Positions 42,135 to 51,510 of a stretch of 64,000 nt of DNA are shown here, in pieces. The translations under genes and the position numbers were made by a program. Numbering within the stretch: position 1 is the stretch's first letter; each line of letters starts with the position of its first letter. Where the stretch lies: positions 124,001 to 188,000 of the forward strand of contig JAFGIX010000054.1 of assembly GCA_016929395.1 (NCBI GenBank). The letters run 5' to 3'. This stretch comes from Candidatus Zymogenus saltonus (lineage in GTDB: Bacteria > Desulfobacterota > Zymogenia > Zymogenales > Zymogenaceae). The notes below the pieces were generated by a model. The model did not search any database. It was not told the DNA's origin and was given only the letters and a program-made list of their open reading frames with translations.

Positions 42135-44369
42135 CTACTTGACGGTCAATTCGGATATTCCCTCCCACGAGTCGTCGGGAGGAGTCACAATAAATCTCCC
42201 GCACCGCTCGATGTATAGCCTCGACGGCCTGTCGTCCGGGTCTATCTCGATTATCTCTTCAAATACCCTTTTGGCGCCCTCAAAATCGCGTTTTACATAA
42301 AGCTCCCTCGCCTCTTTAAAGAGGCGGAGCGCTTTCAGGCCCGTCTCGTCCATCTCATCGCTTTTCCCCATGACCTCGTAGATTTTAACCGCCGTTTCCC
42401 TTCCATGGACCCTAGCCAGGTCGAGCTCCCTTACCGTGAACTCCCCCTCAACGGCCCTTTTTGTCTCGCCCCCTATCAAAATTTCGCTGCCGTAGATCTT
42501 TCCCGCCGTTTCGAGCCTCGCCGCCACGTTTACGGAATCGCCCATCACGGTGTAGTTCATCTTGTGGACGGAGCCCATGTTTCCTACGACCATAGGCCCG
42601 GTGTTTATACCGATCCTCATCAGCATTGCGGGCTTGTCTTCCTCCCTCCATTTTGCCCACAGTTCTTTCAATTTCAGCTGCATCTCGTAGGCCGCCCTGA
42701 CGGCCTGGAGGGCGTGGTCAGGGGTCCCAACCGGCGCCCCGAAAAAGGCCATTATCGCGTCCCCCTCGAACTTGTCCACCGTACCGTTGTGGGCCAGTAT
42801 TATATCGGTCATGGAGGTGAAAAACTCGTTCAAAAGCCCCACGACGTCCTCGGGGGTAAATCTCTCGGACACCATCGAAAATCCTGCGAGGTCGGTGAAC
42901 ATCACCGTAAGCTCCTTCTTTTCGCCCCCAAGGGTGAGTTTTTCGGGATTCTTGATCAGCTGCTCGATGACGAAGGGGGAGAGGTAGTGGGAAAAAGCCC
43001 TTTGAATGAAACGCTTCCTCTTGGTCTCGGCGAAGTACTTCGTTGTGGTCACCGAGATGTACATGGTCAGCAATGTCGCCGCCGGGTAGATCATCGTGAT
43101 GGCCACGTTCTTTTCGAGAAAGAGGTATCTAAAAAGGAAAATGTATCCGAAGACCGCGGCAGCCGTTGTGGTCATCCCCAAAAACGGGCCGATTCTCGAG
43201 AGGAAGATACCGAAGGCGACGCCCAGGACGATAATCAGAAAGATGTCTGTGACCTTGATCCATCCGGGAGCGAAGAATACGTTTCCCGTGACGATATTTT
43301 CCACGGCCGTGGCGTGTATCTCCACGCCGGGGTAGATATTCCCCATCGGGGTTACCTTGACATCGCCCAGACCCACCGCGCTCACACCGATCAGCACAAC
43401 GGCGTCCTTGAAAATGGACATGTCCGCCTTCCCCTTGATGACATCAGAGGCGGAGACGTAGGGAAAAGTCCTCTCGGGGCCCAGATATTTCAGCCGGATG
43501 AACCCGTTGTCGTCGGTCGGAACGAAACTCTTTCCCAGCTTTACCCCGTCGATCCCGTAGTCGGAGACGAAAAGGGCGGAGTAGGGCAGATCCAGATAGC
43601 TCCTTGCAAGCTCGAGGGACAGGGAGGGGTAGAAATCGCCGTTGTAGTAAAACGCCGCGGGGATCCTCCTTACCGTCCCGTCGGCGTCCATGATCACGTT
43701 GAAAAATCCCCCGGAAAGGGCGTTTTTCGATACGGCGGGGATGTCTTCCAGAACATCGTAAGCCGTGATCTTTTTGAGGTACTCGGTTTTTCCCTTAACG
43801 ACGCCGAAGGGTCGGGGAAGTATCGGAGTTCCCTTTTCCGCTTTTCCCTCTATTTTGGTGATGTCCCCCTCGCTTGTTATGAAGTGGTAGCCCAGGATCA
43901 CGTTTCCAGCCCGGCCGACCGCTTCACCCAGGGCGTCGTCTTCCGGATGGACTTTTTCCGATCCTCTGAGAAAGAGGTTGAAAAAGCTGTCGATATTCTC
44001 CTTTTCTATTCCGAAGAACGAGTGGAAAGATCTTTTTATCTCTTCCTTAAGGGAATCGGCCATCGTTTTTGTCCCTTCCGAAAAGATTATGTCTACGCCG
44101 ATAACCTTGGGCGATGACTTGGAGATATTTCTGATCAGCTTGGCCATATCGTCCCTGGGCCAGGGCCATCGCCCCACCTCCTCGATGCTTTTGTCGTCCA
44201 CGGCGACGATTACAATCGGGACCGTATTTTCTCTTTGCGGGGAAGAGCGCTGAACGAGGTCCGTCAGCTTGAGTTCGAGTATGGATATGAATTCAAAATT
44301 TATACTATATAAAAATACTATAAATATTAGGGGAATCAGGACGGAGAGAAGGACATGAAACCTTTTCAT
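42135..44369 (-). CDS. CHASE2-domain class III adenylate/guanylate cyclase, copy A
   Basis: A 744-residue membrane receptor cyclase. After an N-terminal membrane helix comes a periplasmic CHASE2 sensor (LKLTDLVQRSSPQ, VAVDDKSIEEVGRWPWPRDDMA), then three membrane helices (about residues 365-440) and a class III catalytic domain from about 480: MFTDLAGF and FEGDAIMAFFG supply the metal-binding Asp residues, and YTVMGDSVNVAARLE the transition-state Asn and Arg. The substrate-choosing pair (Lys in VDKFEGD, Asp in VMGD) fits ATP, hence cAMP. A C-terminal tail of about 90 residues looks like a TPR helix pair (ARELYVKRDFEGAKRVFEE). FecR follows on the same transcript. Confidence 0.93.
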   Translation of the reverse strand: MKRFHVLLSVLIPLIFIVFLYSINFEFISILELKLTDLVQRSSPQRENTVPIVIVAVDDKSIEEVGRWPWPRDDMAKLIRNISKSSPKVIGVDIIFSEGTKTMADSLKEEIKRSFHSFFGIEKENIDSFFNLFLRGSEKVHPEDDALGEAVGRAGNVILGYHFITSEGDITKIEGKAEKGTPILPRPFGVVKGKTEYLKKITAYDVLEDIPAVSKNALSGGFFNVIMDADGTVRRIPAAFYYNGDFYPSLSLELARSYLDLPYSALFVSDYGIDGVKLGKSFVPTDDNGFIRLKYLGPERTFPYVSASDVIKGKADMSIFKDAVVLIGVSAVGLGDVKVTPMGNIYPGVEIHATAVENIVTGNVFFAPGWIKVTDIFLIIVLGVAFGIFLSRIGPFLGMTTTAAAVFGYIFLFRYLFLEKNVAITMIYPAATLLTMYISVTTTKYFAETKRKRFIQRAFSHYLSPFVIEQLIKNPEKLTLGGEKKELTVMFTDLAGFSMVSERFTPEDVVGLLNEFFTSMTDIILAHNGTVDKFEGDAIMAFFGAPVGTPDHALQAVRAAYEMQLKLKELWAKWREEDKPAMLMRIGINTGPMVVGNMGSVHKMNYTVMGDSVNVAARLETAGKIYGSEILIGGETKRAVEGEFTVRELDLARVHGRETAVKIYEVMGKSDEMDETGLKALRLFKEARELYVKRDFEGAKRVFEEIIEIDPDDRPSRLYIERCGRFIVTPPDDSWEGISELTVK

Positions 44370-44534
44370 TTCTCTGACTTTTTTATTAACGGAATGTCAA
44401 TATGATAACCAATATCGATGGAGAAATCAAATTATTTTGATCCACGATATATGAAGCAAGATCATCCCTGAAGGGCTCCGGCGGGAGTACTCATTGAACC
44501 TGTTCTGCGGCAAACGAAGGGGGAAAAGAGTACG

Positions 44535-46109
44535 CTACTTCTTCACCCTGTAGATGTATACATATTCGTCTCTGTTGTTTAAAAATGTCCTGTCAAGCTC
44601 TATAAGTCCCTCTTCCTCCAAGACCCCAAAAACGTCTGGGAGGGGATCGAGGTGTGTGTTCCAGAGGACGAAATCAGGATTGAATCTGTCCAACTTTTTT
44701 CTGACCTCTAGGGGGCTGTGATAATATACTCCATTCCCTTCGGCGTAATAGACTACAATGGAGTCGTACTTTTGGGCGAGGATCACGCTCTCCTCTCCCA
44801 CCATCTCGTATATATATTTTCCGGACTCCTTCTGGTAAACGTTCTTGGCCCTGTAAGGCTTCATGTTGTAAAGAGATATCGAGACTATCCAGATGATGAA
44901 GATCGCCGGAATTACCACTCGTGAGAGCCATCTCAACAGCCCCTTGGTGGAGACCGACATCTTGTCTTTTATCCACCAAAACCCGAGCGTAAATGAGACG
45001 GCGGACCATGGGAAAAGGATAATGATCAGCGGAATGAGCTGGCGTTTCGATAGGAAGCAGTGAGTTATTATTATTCCGTAGTCGAAAAGAAAAAAGGGCA
45101 GTGAAAACGAGAGGAGAAAGAGCCGGGATCCATCCTTGAGTATATTTTTTCTGTCGAGATAGATACCCACGACAAAAAAGAAAAAGAGAAAGCCCGTAAA
45201 CGTTGTGGCTAGCACATTGATAAACTCCACCGTTGCCACGAGGAAAAAATGGCTTGTTATCAGCTCCACGTACTCGTCGCCGACTCCCTTTGGAATGTTG
45301 TTGATGAGGTTATCGGCGTAGACCTTGTTGTTGGTGAAGCTGAGACCCGTTACAAATCGCATAAAGCTCCCGATTACAAACTCCTTTTCCGGGCCGACGA
45401 AGATTACGAAAATGGCGTAGCCAACCAAGGGAATCGGGACAAGGAATATAAGGAGATTGATAAGTATCTCCTTTATGCTCCTCTTATCCTTTATCGCAGA
45501 GACCAGATAGGCGAAGGGGATTGCGAAGATGAGGACGATACCGTAAAGCCTCACGAAAACCGTAATCCACGAGAATACGCCGGCGATAAAAAAAAGGAGG
45601 TAGCTCCTTTTCCATGTGCCGGCAAAGGCGAAATACAGGGAGGCGACGGAGAAAAAGAAGAGGGTCGAGTCCTTCAAAACCTCCCCGGAGTAGCGGATGA
45701 GATAGAGGTGAGTCGCAAAGAAGAATGCCGTAACCAGCCCGGCCCTTACACCGACCAGTTTTCTGGCGATAAAATACAGGGGAAATATTACGGCCGTTCC
45801 GAAGATCAACGAGACAAGCTCTGCGGATAAAAGGATGTCCTTAACGAGGAAGTTCATTAAGCAGATAAAGATCGGGTAGATGGTAAATATGTTGGCGAAT
45901 CCATGGCTGAAGAAATTCACGAATCCCTTCTCTATAAGATCGTTGGTCAAATAAATGTAATTGGGGCTGTCCGGGGCTATAACCTGGATTCTAAACAGAA
46001 AGAGAATCCTTAAGCCCAGGGCAAGGAGGAAAATAGCGGTGAAAATGAGTTTTTCCCTCTTCACATCTTGAGTCAAAAAGCTCTCTTCGACTTCCAATTT
46101 ATTTAACAT
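44535..46109 (-). CDS. GT39-like membrane glycosyltransferase
   Basis: A 524-residue membrane protein with about ten to twelve transmembrane helices. The N-terminal layout (first helix, then periplasmic loop with PDSPNYIYLTNDLIEKGF, then a helix series beginning LVSLIFGTAVIFPLYFIARKL) is that of GT-C fold transferases of the PMT/GT39/ArnT type, which use polyprenyl-phosphate sugars outside the inner membrane. The soluble C-terminal domain (about residues 430-524) ends in FLNNRDEYVYIYRVKK. It sits between two CHASE2 cyclase genes, with no sugar genes adjacent. Acceptor unknown. A CTTTAA-rich spacer precedes the next divergent gene. Confidence 0.8.
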   Translation of the reverse strand: MLNKLEVEESFLTQDVKREKLIFTAIFLLALGLRILFLFRIQVIAPDSPNYIYLTNDLIEKGFVNFFSHGFANIFTIYPIFICLMNFLVKDILLSAELVSLIFGTAVIFPLYFIARKLVGVRAGLVTAFFFATHLYLIRYSGEVLKDSTLFFFSVASLYFAFAGTWKRSYLLFFIAGVFSWITVFVRLYGIVLIFAIPFAYLVSAIKDKRSIKEILINLLIFLVPIPLVGYAIFVIFVGPEKEFVIGSFMRFVTGLSFTNNKVYADNLINNIPKGVGDEYVELITSHFFLVATVEFINVLATTFTGFLFFFFVVGIYLDRKNILKDGSRLFLLSFSLPFFLFDYGIIITHCFLSKRQLIPLIIILFPWSAVSFTLGFWWIKDKMSVSTKGLLRWLSRVVIPAIFIIWIVSISLYNMKPYRAKNVYQKESGKYIYEMVGEESVILAQKYDSIVVYYAEGNGVYYHSPLEVRKKLDRFNPDFVLWNTHLDPLPDVFGVLEEEGLIELDRTFLNNRDEYVYIYRVKK

Positions 46110-46315
46110 GATGATCCTTTAATCGTTCTAAAATAGGGTAGGGCCCGAGATGATTTGCCCGCACCGCTCTTTTTGCCGGCATTGTTTAATTTAATCGTTT
46201 TGGAATACTACTCCATTTAGACGGCGGTGTCAAGGATTTGAATATCAAATAGAATTGTGCATTTTAGCGATAAAAAGTATTGATACCTCGGCGATTTATT
46301 GATAATAATATTGTT

Positions 46316-48307
46316 ATGAAATCCTTCAGAAAAACACATCCTTCCCTTTATAAAAATGTTATTGGCGTCGCCGTCGCTATTTCCGTTTCCCTTTTTATAT
46401 TTCTCTTTTACTTCCCGGACTTTCTGAAGACCTTTGAAAACAAGACCGGCGACATCCGCTTCAGGCTCTTTTCCGATGAGAATAATCGGGACCCTGACAT
46501 AGTGATCATCGCCGTGGACGAGGAGAGCCTGAATTTCTATCGTGACAACCTCGGCACGTGGCCGTGGCCCAGGGAGGTCTTCGGTGCGGTGGTGGATTTT
46601 TTAAAGACCGGCGGTGCAGACACCGTTGTATTCGACATTATCTTCCCGGAGCCGGATATCAAAAACCGGGCGTCCGACGAGGCCCTCTCGGAGTCCGTGA
46701 GGAAGTCTGGAAACGTCGTCACCTCGCTTGTCTTCAGGCCAGGGCGGTCGGGAATCGCCGAGGATTACGAGTCGATGGTTCAGAGACTCTATCTGAAGGA
46801 GAACCGTTCGCTTGAACTTGACAACAAGAGTGGAATAGAGTTTACCGACTACACTTCGGTTACGCTTCCCTACCTTGCGCTTCTGACAATGTCTTCCGGC
46901 GTGGGCGCGACGAACTTCGTCGCCGACCCGGACGGCCCCTCCAGGGGGACGTACCCGATTTTCAAATACGGGGGGGATTACTACCCATCCCTGGCCCTTC
47001 TCTCGGCGATGAAGGTCATGGGCGTTGATCCCTTCAAGACGGATATAGAGATAGGAAAAGACAGGGTTCTTAATGCCGATCGAATCGGTATCCCGCTTCT
47101 CAAGGACGGCAGGATGATGATAAACTGGCACGGGCCCTACATGACTTATAAGTATTATCAAATCGGGGATATCCTCGAATCGATCCTGGCGATCAGAGAC
47201 GGGAAGAAGCCGGCTGTCCTACCTACGGAGTTCTCCGGGAAGGTGGTTCTGATCGGGGTTACGGCGATATCCCTCTACGACCTTCGGGCGACCCCCTTCT
47301 CCCCGGTCTACCCTGGGGTGGAGCTTAACGCCACGGTCATCGACAATATCGTCAACGGTTCCTACGTAAGGCACGTCCCGAAAGAGACGACGGCCCTACT
47401 TATCTTTCTCCTGGCGTTTCTGACCGCCTCGATATCCCTTCGGGTGGGAAGCGCCACAAGGGGGATAATCTCATTTTTCGTTATATTTTCGGCCTTTACG
47501 GCCATAGCGGCGTGTCTATTTTACGCCCAGAGGGTGATGCTCGACTATCTTGCCCCTTCGGGGGCGATTCTCCTCTCCTTTGTCGTCTCCCTTGTTGTAA
47601 ACTACGTCACCGAGGGGAGGGCGAAGAGGAGGTTCAAGGACGCCTTCTCGAAATACGTCTCCCATCAGGTGGCCGACGAGATAAGCAAGAACATCGACGA
47701 CCTGAAGGTGGACGTCGGCGAGAGGAAGGAGATATCGGTGCTGTTTTCGGACATCAGAGGCTTCACCTCGATGAGCGAGGACCTTCCCCCCGAAGAGGTG
47801 GTTAGGCGCCTGAACCGCTATCTCGGCGCCATGGTCGAAGTGGTGTTTCGATTTGGGGGGACGCTCGATAAATATATCGGGGACGCCATCATGGCCTTTT
47901 TCGGCGCCCCGAAGGACGACCCGGATCACGCCATGAGCGCGTGCCGCTGCGCCCTTGCGATGGTAAGGGAGCTTGACAAAGTGAACAAGAAGTTCACGGA
48001 GGAGGGTCTTCCGAAGATGCAGATAGGTGTAGGCGTAAACACCGGGGAGGTCGTGGTAGGAAACATAGGCTCCGAGCTCAGGATAGACTACACCGTAATC
48101 GGGGACCACGTAAACCTCGCCTCCCGCCTGGAGGGTTTGAACAAGGAGTTCAAGACGACGATAATTATCAGCGAGTTTACCTACGGGAGATCCCGAGACC
48201 TGAAGGTCAGGGACCTCGGGGAAGTTCACGTGAGGGGAAAGGAGAGGCCGGTCAGGATCTACGAGCTTTTGGATACAGAGGAAGTCGATATAAAAGCGAT
48301 GGTGTGA
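46316..48307 (+). CDS. CHASE2-domain class III adenylate/guanylate cyclase, copy B
   Basis: A 663-residue paralogue of copy A: N-terminal helix, CHASE2 sensor (TGDIRFRLFSDENN, AVDEESLNFYRDNLGTWPWPRE), membrane helices (about 360-440) and class III cyclase domain (LFSDIRGFTSMSEDL from about residue 475, DKYIGDAIMAFFGAPKD, NTGEVVVGNIGS, YTVIGDHVNLASRLE). All catalytic Asp, Asn and Arg positions are present, and the Lys/Asp pair favours ATP. Compared with copy A it lacks the C-terminal TPR-like tail. Start taken at the ATG 46316 (MKSFRKTHPS); no ribosome site is clear. RsmE follows after 8 bp. Confidence 0.93.
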   Translation: MKSFRKTHPSLYKNVIGVAVAISVSLFIFLFYFPDFLKTFENKTGDIRFRLFSDENNRDPDIVIIAVDEESLNFYRDNLGTWPWPREVFGAVVDFLKTGGADTVVFDIIFPEPDIKNRASDEALSESVRKSGNVVTSLVFRPGRSGIAEDYESMVQRLYLKENRSLELDNKSGIEFTDYTSVTLPYLALLTMSSGVGATNFVADPDGPSRGTYPIFKYGGDYYPSLALLSAMKVMGVDPFKTDIEIGKDRVLNADRIGIPLLKDGRMMINWHGPYMTYKYYQIGDILESILAIRDGKKPAVLPTEFSGKVVLIGVTAISLYDLRATPFSPVYPGVELNATVIDNIVNGSYVRHVPKETTALLIFLLAFLTASISLRVGSATRGIISFFVIFSAFTAIAACLFYAQRVMLDYLAPSGAILLSFVVSLVVNYVTEGRAKRRFKDAFSKYVSHQVADEISKNIDDLKVDVGERKEISVLFSDIRGFTSMSEDLPPEEVVRRLNRYLGAMVEVVFRFGGTLDKYIGDAIMAFFGAPKDDPDHAMSACRCALAMVRELDKVNKKFTEEGLPKMQIGVGVNTGEVVVGNIGSELRIDYTVIGDHVNLASRLEGLNKEFKTTIIISEFTYGRSRDLKVRDLGEVHVRGKERPVRIYELLDTEEVDIKAMV

Positions 48308-48315
48308 GGGGAGAG

Positions 48316-49059
48316 ATGACGAGGCTCATAATCAAAGAGAGTGTGAAGGAGGGCCAGAGGATAAGTGTTAAGAGGGAGGAGCGGCATTATCTCGTGGATG
48401 TTCTTCGGCTCGGTAAGGGGGGGGGCGTCAGGGTCGTCGACGGCGAAGGGAACGAGTTTTCCGCTGTGATAGAGGGGATTTATGCGGACGCGGTCGAGCT
48501 TGGCATCGTCGAGAAGCTTCCCGATCACGGGGAGTCGCCCCTTTCGGTTCGCCTCTACGTGGGACTTTTGAAGGGGAGGAAGATGGAGCGGGTGGTGACG
48601 GACGGAGTGGAGCTCGGCGTCGTCTCCATCACGCCATTTATATCATCGAGGACGGTTCCAAAAGGCTTGAGCGACTCGAAACTTTTACGGCTCAAAAAGA
48701 TATCCAGGGAGCAGTCGAGGCTATCGATGCGAAGGGTGGTCCCGGAGGTATTTCAGCCGGTGAGTTTTTATTCCGCAATCGATAAGGCCGAGGGCGAGAG
48801 GCTGATCTTCTATGAGGGGGAGGGTGAGGTGAAGTGGAGGGGATTCCCAAGCGGGGAGTCGAGGGGGAAAAATCCCCCGGAGGTGGTGAGCCTCTTTACG
48901 GGTCCGGAGGGCGGGTTTTCAAGAGAGGAGATCGAGAGCGCTTTAAGTTCCGGTTTTCGGGTGGTGGGTCTCGGGACTAGGATTCTCCGGGCGGAGACCG
49001 CCCCCGGAATTGCCTCGGCAATTGTCCAGTACGAATGGGGAGATCTCAAGGGAATATGA
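48316..49059 (+). CDS. rsmE: 16S rRNA (uracil(1498)-N(3))-methyltransferase
   Basis: A 247-residue SPOUT methyltransferase that methylates U1498 of 16S rRNA. The N-terminal PUA-like part (REERHYLVDVLRLGKGGGVRVVDG) and the C-terminal knot with SLFTGPEGGFSREEIESA and LGTRILRAETAPGIAS are diagnostic. Start at the ATG 48316 with GGGGAGAG; an in-frame GTG 12 bp earlier overlaps the cyclase stop. It overlaps the next gene by four bases (ATGA) and ends in a plain TGA. A housekeeping gene inserted between unrelated signalling and membrane genes. Confidence 0.96.
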   Translation: MTRLIIKESVKEGQRISVKREERHYLVDVLRLGKGGGVRVVDGEGNEFSAVIEGIYADAVELGIVEKLPDHGESPLSVRLYVGLLKGRKMERVVTDGVELGVVSITPFISSRTVPKGLSDSKLLRLKKISREQSRLSMRRVVPEVFQPVSFYSAIDKAEGERLIFYEGEGEVKWRGFPSGESRGKNPPEVVSLFTGPEGGFSREEIESALSSGFRVVGLGTRILRAETAPGIASAIVQYEWGDLKGI

Positions 49060-49718
49060 AGTGTCCCAGGTGCAGTTTTATAAACAGGACCGATACCTTG
49101 ATCTGTATCAGGTGCGGTTATTCCTTCAAGCCGGGGGAGGGACAGCCTGTCAAGGGGCCGGTCAGGGTAAGGGTGTTCTTTCCCGGCCGTAAAACAAAGA
49201 AAAAGGGGGTCATCCTGTCCGCCAGGGACGGCCTGGTTAGGCTTAGAAAGGACGTGGACGATTTCAAGAGGGCCGGTTTTTTCAGCAGGTCCTTTGCCAT
49301 GGCCTTGGATTTATTCTTCCTCCTGATGTTCATCGGCGCCATGATCTCGGGGGCGGGGCTCTTTATCGGGAAGAGCACCAATCTCGTGGAGACGGTGCTC
49401 AGCAGCAAGGGGATCGATATTGTCAGGCAGGCGATTCCTTACATAAAGACTACAATAGGCGTGGTGGCCGCAATCCCGCCCCTTTATTTTATTGTCATGC
49501 ACGCCGTTTTCGGACAGACCATAGGAAAGATGATAATGGGGATTCAAGTGGTGAGGACGGACGGCGGGAAGGTAGGCCCCCTGATTTCCACGGTGAGGTT
49601 CTTAGGCTATATTATTTCGTTTGTTCTTCTGTTCTTCGGGTTCTTCTGGATTATCATAGACAGAGAGCGTCAGGGGTGGCACGACATGATAGCGGACACG
49701 GTGGTGATTAAGCTTTAG
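49056..49718 (+). CDS. RDD-family membrane protein with N-terminal zinc ribbon
   Basis: A 220-residue protein. It opens with a zinc-ribbon motif (CPRCSFINRTDTLICIRCGY, two CxxC pairs within residues 3-22), then a basic linker and an RDD membrane domain with four predicted helices. The RDD Asp (ALDLFFLLMF), GQTIGKMIMGIQVVRTDGG and the final RQGWHDMIADTVV are conserved. It is translationally coupled to rsmE through ATGA. RDD proteins are suspected transporters or membrane scaffolds; function not known. Confidence 0.88.
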   Translation: MKCPRCSFINRTDTLICIRCGYSFKPGEGQPVKGPVRVRVFFPGRKTKKKGVILSARDGLVRLRKDVDDFKRAGFFSRSFAMALDLFFLLMFIGAMISGAGLFIGKSTNLVETVLSSKGIDIVRQAIPYIKTTIGVVAAIPPLYFIVMHAVFGQTIGKMIMGIQVVRTDGGKVGPLISTVRFLGYIISFVLLFFGFFWIIIDRERQGWHDMIADTVVIKL

Positions 49719-49809
49719 GGGCTTTAGAGATTTTAAGTCGATTTAATCCCTTTTTGAGGCAGGATCATTGTTTATATATCTTTAGTTTAATATTATTCGG
49801 GGGGGTAAA

Positions 49810-50562
49810 ATGGAAAAGTACAAGGAGTTAAAGGTCGATATCGAGGGGAGGCTGGCGGTGGTAACCTTGAATCGACCTCGCAGGCTCAACGCGTTCGGGC
49901 AGGTTATTATAAACGAGTCGGCAAAACTTGTGGATACCCTTACCGCAATGAAAGAGGTGAGGGTGGTCATCTTGACCGGCGCCGGTGGAAACTTCTCTTC
50001 CGGCCTTGACGTCATCGACATGGCCGATATCGAAGAGGCCGAGGGGTTGAGGCTCTTGAGGGCTCTCTCAAAGGTGCTGGAGTCCACCTACAAATCGAGG
50101 AAGATCACCATTGCCGCAGTGGAGGGCTACTGCCTGGGCGTTGGGCTGGATACGGCTCTATCCTGCGACATCCTCGTTTCATCGAGGGAGGCCCGCTTCG
50201 GACAACCGGAGGTGAATTTCTCCTTCATGCCCGGGATCGTTCGGGTGTGGCGTCACACCGGGATGAACAGGGCCAAATACATGGCCCTTACCGGAGAGAT
50301 ATTTTCGGCAAAGGAGGTGGCCGACTGGGGGATGATCTCCAAGATGGTGGGGAAGGGGGAGGCCTTGAAAGAGTCCAGGAAGATAGCAAACAAGCTCCTT
50401 GAAAAATCGACCGAAACCTTAAAGAGCATCAAGGTCCACTTCACCGATATAATGGAGCTGCGCTACGACGAGGCCGCATACAGGGAGAGGGAGGATTTTA
50501 TGGAGCTCTTCAAGACGGATGAGAGGCTCCAGAAGATGAAGGCCTTCAAGAACAGGAGATAG
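49810..50562 (+). CDS. enoyl-CoA hydratase/isomerase family protein
   Basis: A 250-residue crotonase: TLNRPRRLNAFGQVI at the N-terminus, FSSGLDVIDM oxyanion segment, VEGYCLGVGLDTALSCDI, and one catalytic Glu in FGQPEVNFSFMPGI. The second hydratase Glu position is not obvious (IVRVWRH follows), so the chemistry may be isomerase or hydrolase rather than hydration. Preceded by GGGGGG before the ATG. This is the third crotonase in the window, standing alone between the RDD protein and a gene-poor stretch. Confidence 0.9.
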   Translation: MEKYKELKVDIEGRLAVVTLNRPRRLNAFGQVIINESAKLVDTLTAMKEVRVVILTGAGGNFSSGLDVIDMADIEEAEGLRLLRALSKVLESTYKSRKITIAAVEGYCLGVGLDTALSCDILVSSREARFGQPEVNFSFMPGIVRVWRHTGMNRAKYMALTGEIFSAKEVADWGMISKMVGKGEALKESRKIANKLLEKSTETLKSIKVHFTDIMELRYDEAAYREREDFMELFKTDERLQKMKAFKNRR

Positions 50563-51073
50563 GAAGATTGTTCGGCTCTGGACGATTTGTCTATCCCCCT
50601 CGAAAAATATCTATCAGTGCCGCCCCTCAAAAGCATCTGCCGTAATTGCGATTAATATGGTGATTAATATCGTAGTTGGAGCCGCGTAGGCGAATTGAAT
50701 CTTTAAGCTTCGAAGGAGGGGGCGGCTTGCCCCGCACGGGAAATCCGTTCAGGGGCGAAAGCTGCAATCAAATCTGTGATTTGAGTCGGGCTCTGATTTT
50801 TACAAAACGGAACTTACCAGTTAGTAGTAGTGGGATTAAATCTTCAATTTAAAAATTATAGGCGCATTTAAAATGTGCATAAATCACAGAAAGTGGAGAA
50901 AACAAAAATATATTTTTATACATTTACCACATCAAGACTAAAAGTACTTTCTTATAAAACTTGTAAATTGTCATAGCATGTGGTACTATATTACATAATT
51001 AATTTAAAGTTCACAATATATTTAGCACCTTGTAAATAATGTACAATATGTCGTATTGTACATGCATTAAAAT
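50563..51073. other. gene-free stretch with several hairpins
   Basis: About 510 bp without a supported gene. The first half is GC-rich with small inverted repeats: GGGGC/GCCCC near 50730, TCAAATC/GATTTGA near 50770, and TTAAAT/ATTTAA near 50845. From about 50,860 the composition becomes strongly AT-rich up to the toxin-antitoxin promoter. It could hide a structured RNA, but I recognise none. Confidence 0.4.
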
Positions 51074-51104
51074 GCTTGACAACTTGTCAAGCTCAACAGA
51101 TAAT
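51074..51104 (+). promoter_or_regulatory. promoter and palindromic operator of the hicBA-like module
   Basis: TTGACA (51076-51081), 17-bp spacer, GATAAT (51099-51104). A perfect 19-bp palindrome (GCTTGACAA, central C, TTGTCAAGC; 51074-51092) covers the -35 box. This is the arrangement expected of a self-repressing toxin-antitoxin operon. Confidence 0.87.
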
Positions 51105-51147
51105 ATAAAAGTTACAAAAAGGATAACATAGATTATGGAGGATTATA

Positions 51148-51510
51148 ATGTTATCTTTTCTTAAGACCCTTTTCCACAGAGCCACACCAATTAAACTTAA
51201 TATCTTGATATATGAAGAAGATGGTGAATGGGTTGCCCATTGTTTGCAAATGGATATTGTGACAACTAATGATAGCGAAGATTCTGTTAAAGAAGATATT
51301 ATCGATCTTATCAAATTTCATATAATCTGTGCAATCGAAAATGATAATGTAGGCTATATTTTTAAGATGGCCCCGCCGGAAGAATGGGAAAAATATCTTC
51401 AATCTCAAAATCAAAATTGCGATGTGAGAAAAATAGCTATTTCACTAAACAAGGAGGATCATAGAATTAAACCTATTCCTTTGAGAGAAGTGGAATGCTG
51501 TTTTGCGTAA
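51148..51510 (+). CDS. HicB-like antitoxin
   Basis: A 120-residue protein with the HicB partial RNase-H-like fold: LNILIYEEDGEWVAHCLQMDIVTTND is the typical beta-hairpin opening (about residues 17-42), followed by the DSVKEDIIDLIKFHI helix. The usual C-terminal DNA-binding domain is not obvious; the tail (RIKPIPLREVECCFA) is short, so operator binding may use another element. The gene is AT-rich unlike its neighbours, and overlaps the downstream HicA-like gene by 8 bp, with antitoxin first. Confidence 0.75.
   Translation: MLSFLKTLFHRATPIKLNILIYEEDGEWVAHCLQMDIVTTNDSEDSVKEDIIDLIKFHIICAIENDNVGYIFKMAPPEEWEKYLQSQNQNCDVRKIAISLNKEDHRIKPIPLREVECCFA

Noticed and set aside
42405-44117. 570-codon plus-strand open frame
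   Set aside because: Shadow of the CHASE2 cyclase on the minus strand; no family features, composition of an antisense frame.
50640-50900. Riboswitch or tRNA-like RNA
   Set aside because: Hairpins are short and do not match any class I can name; recorded only as an unexplained spacer.
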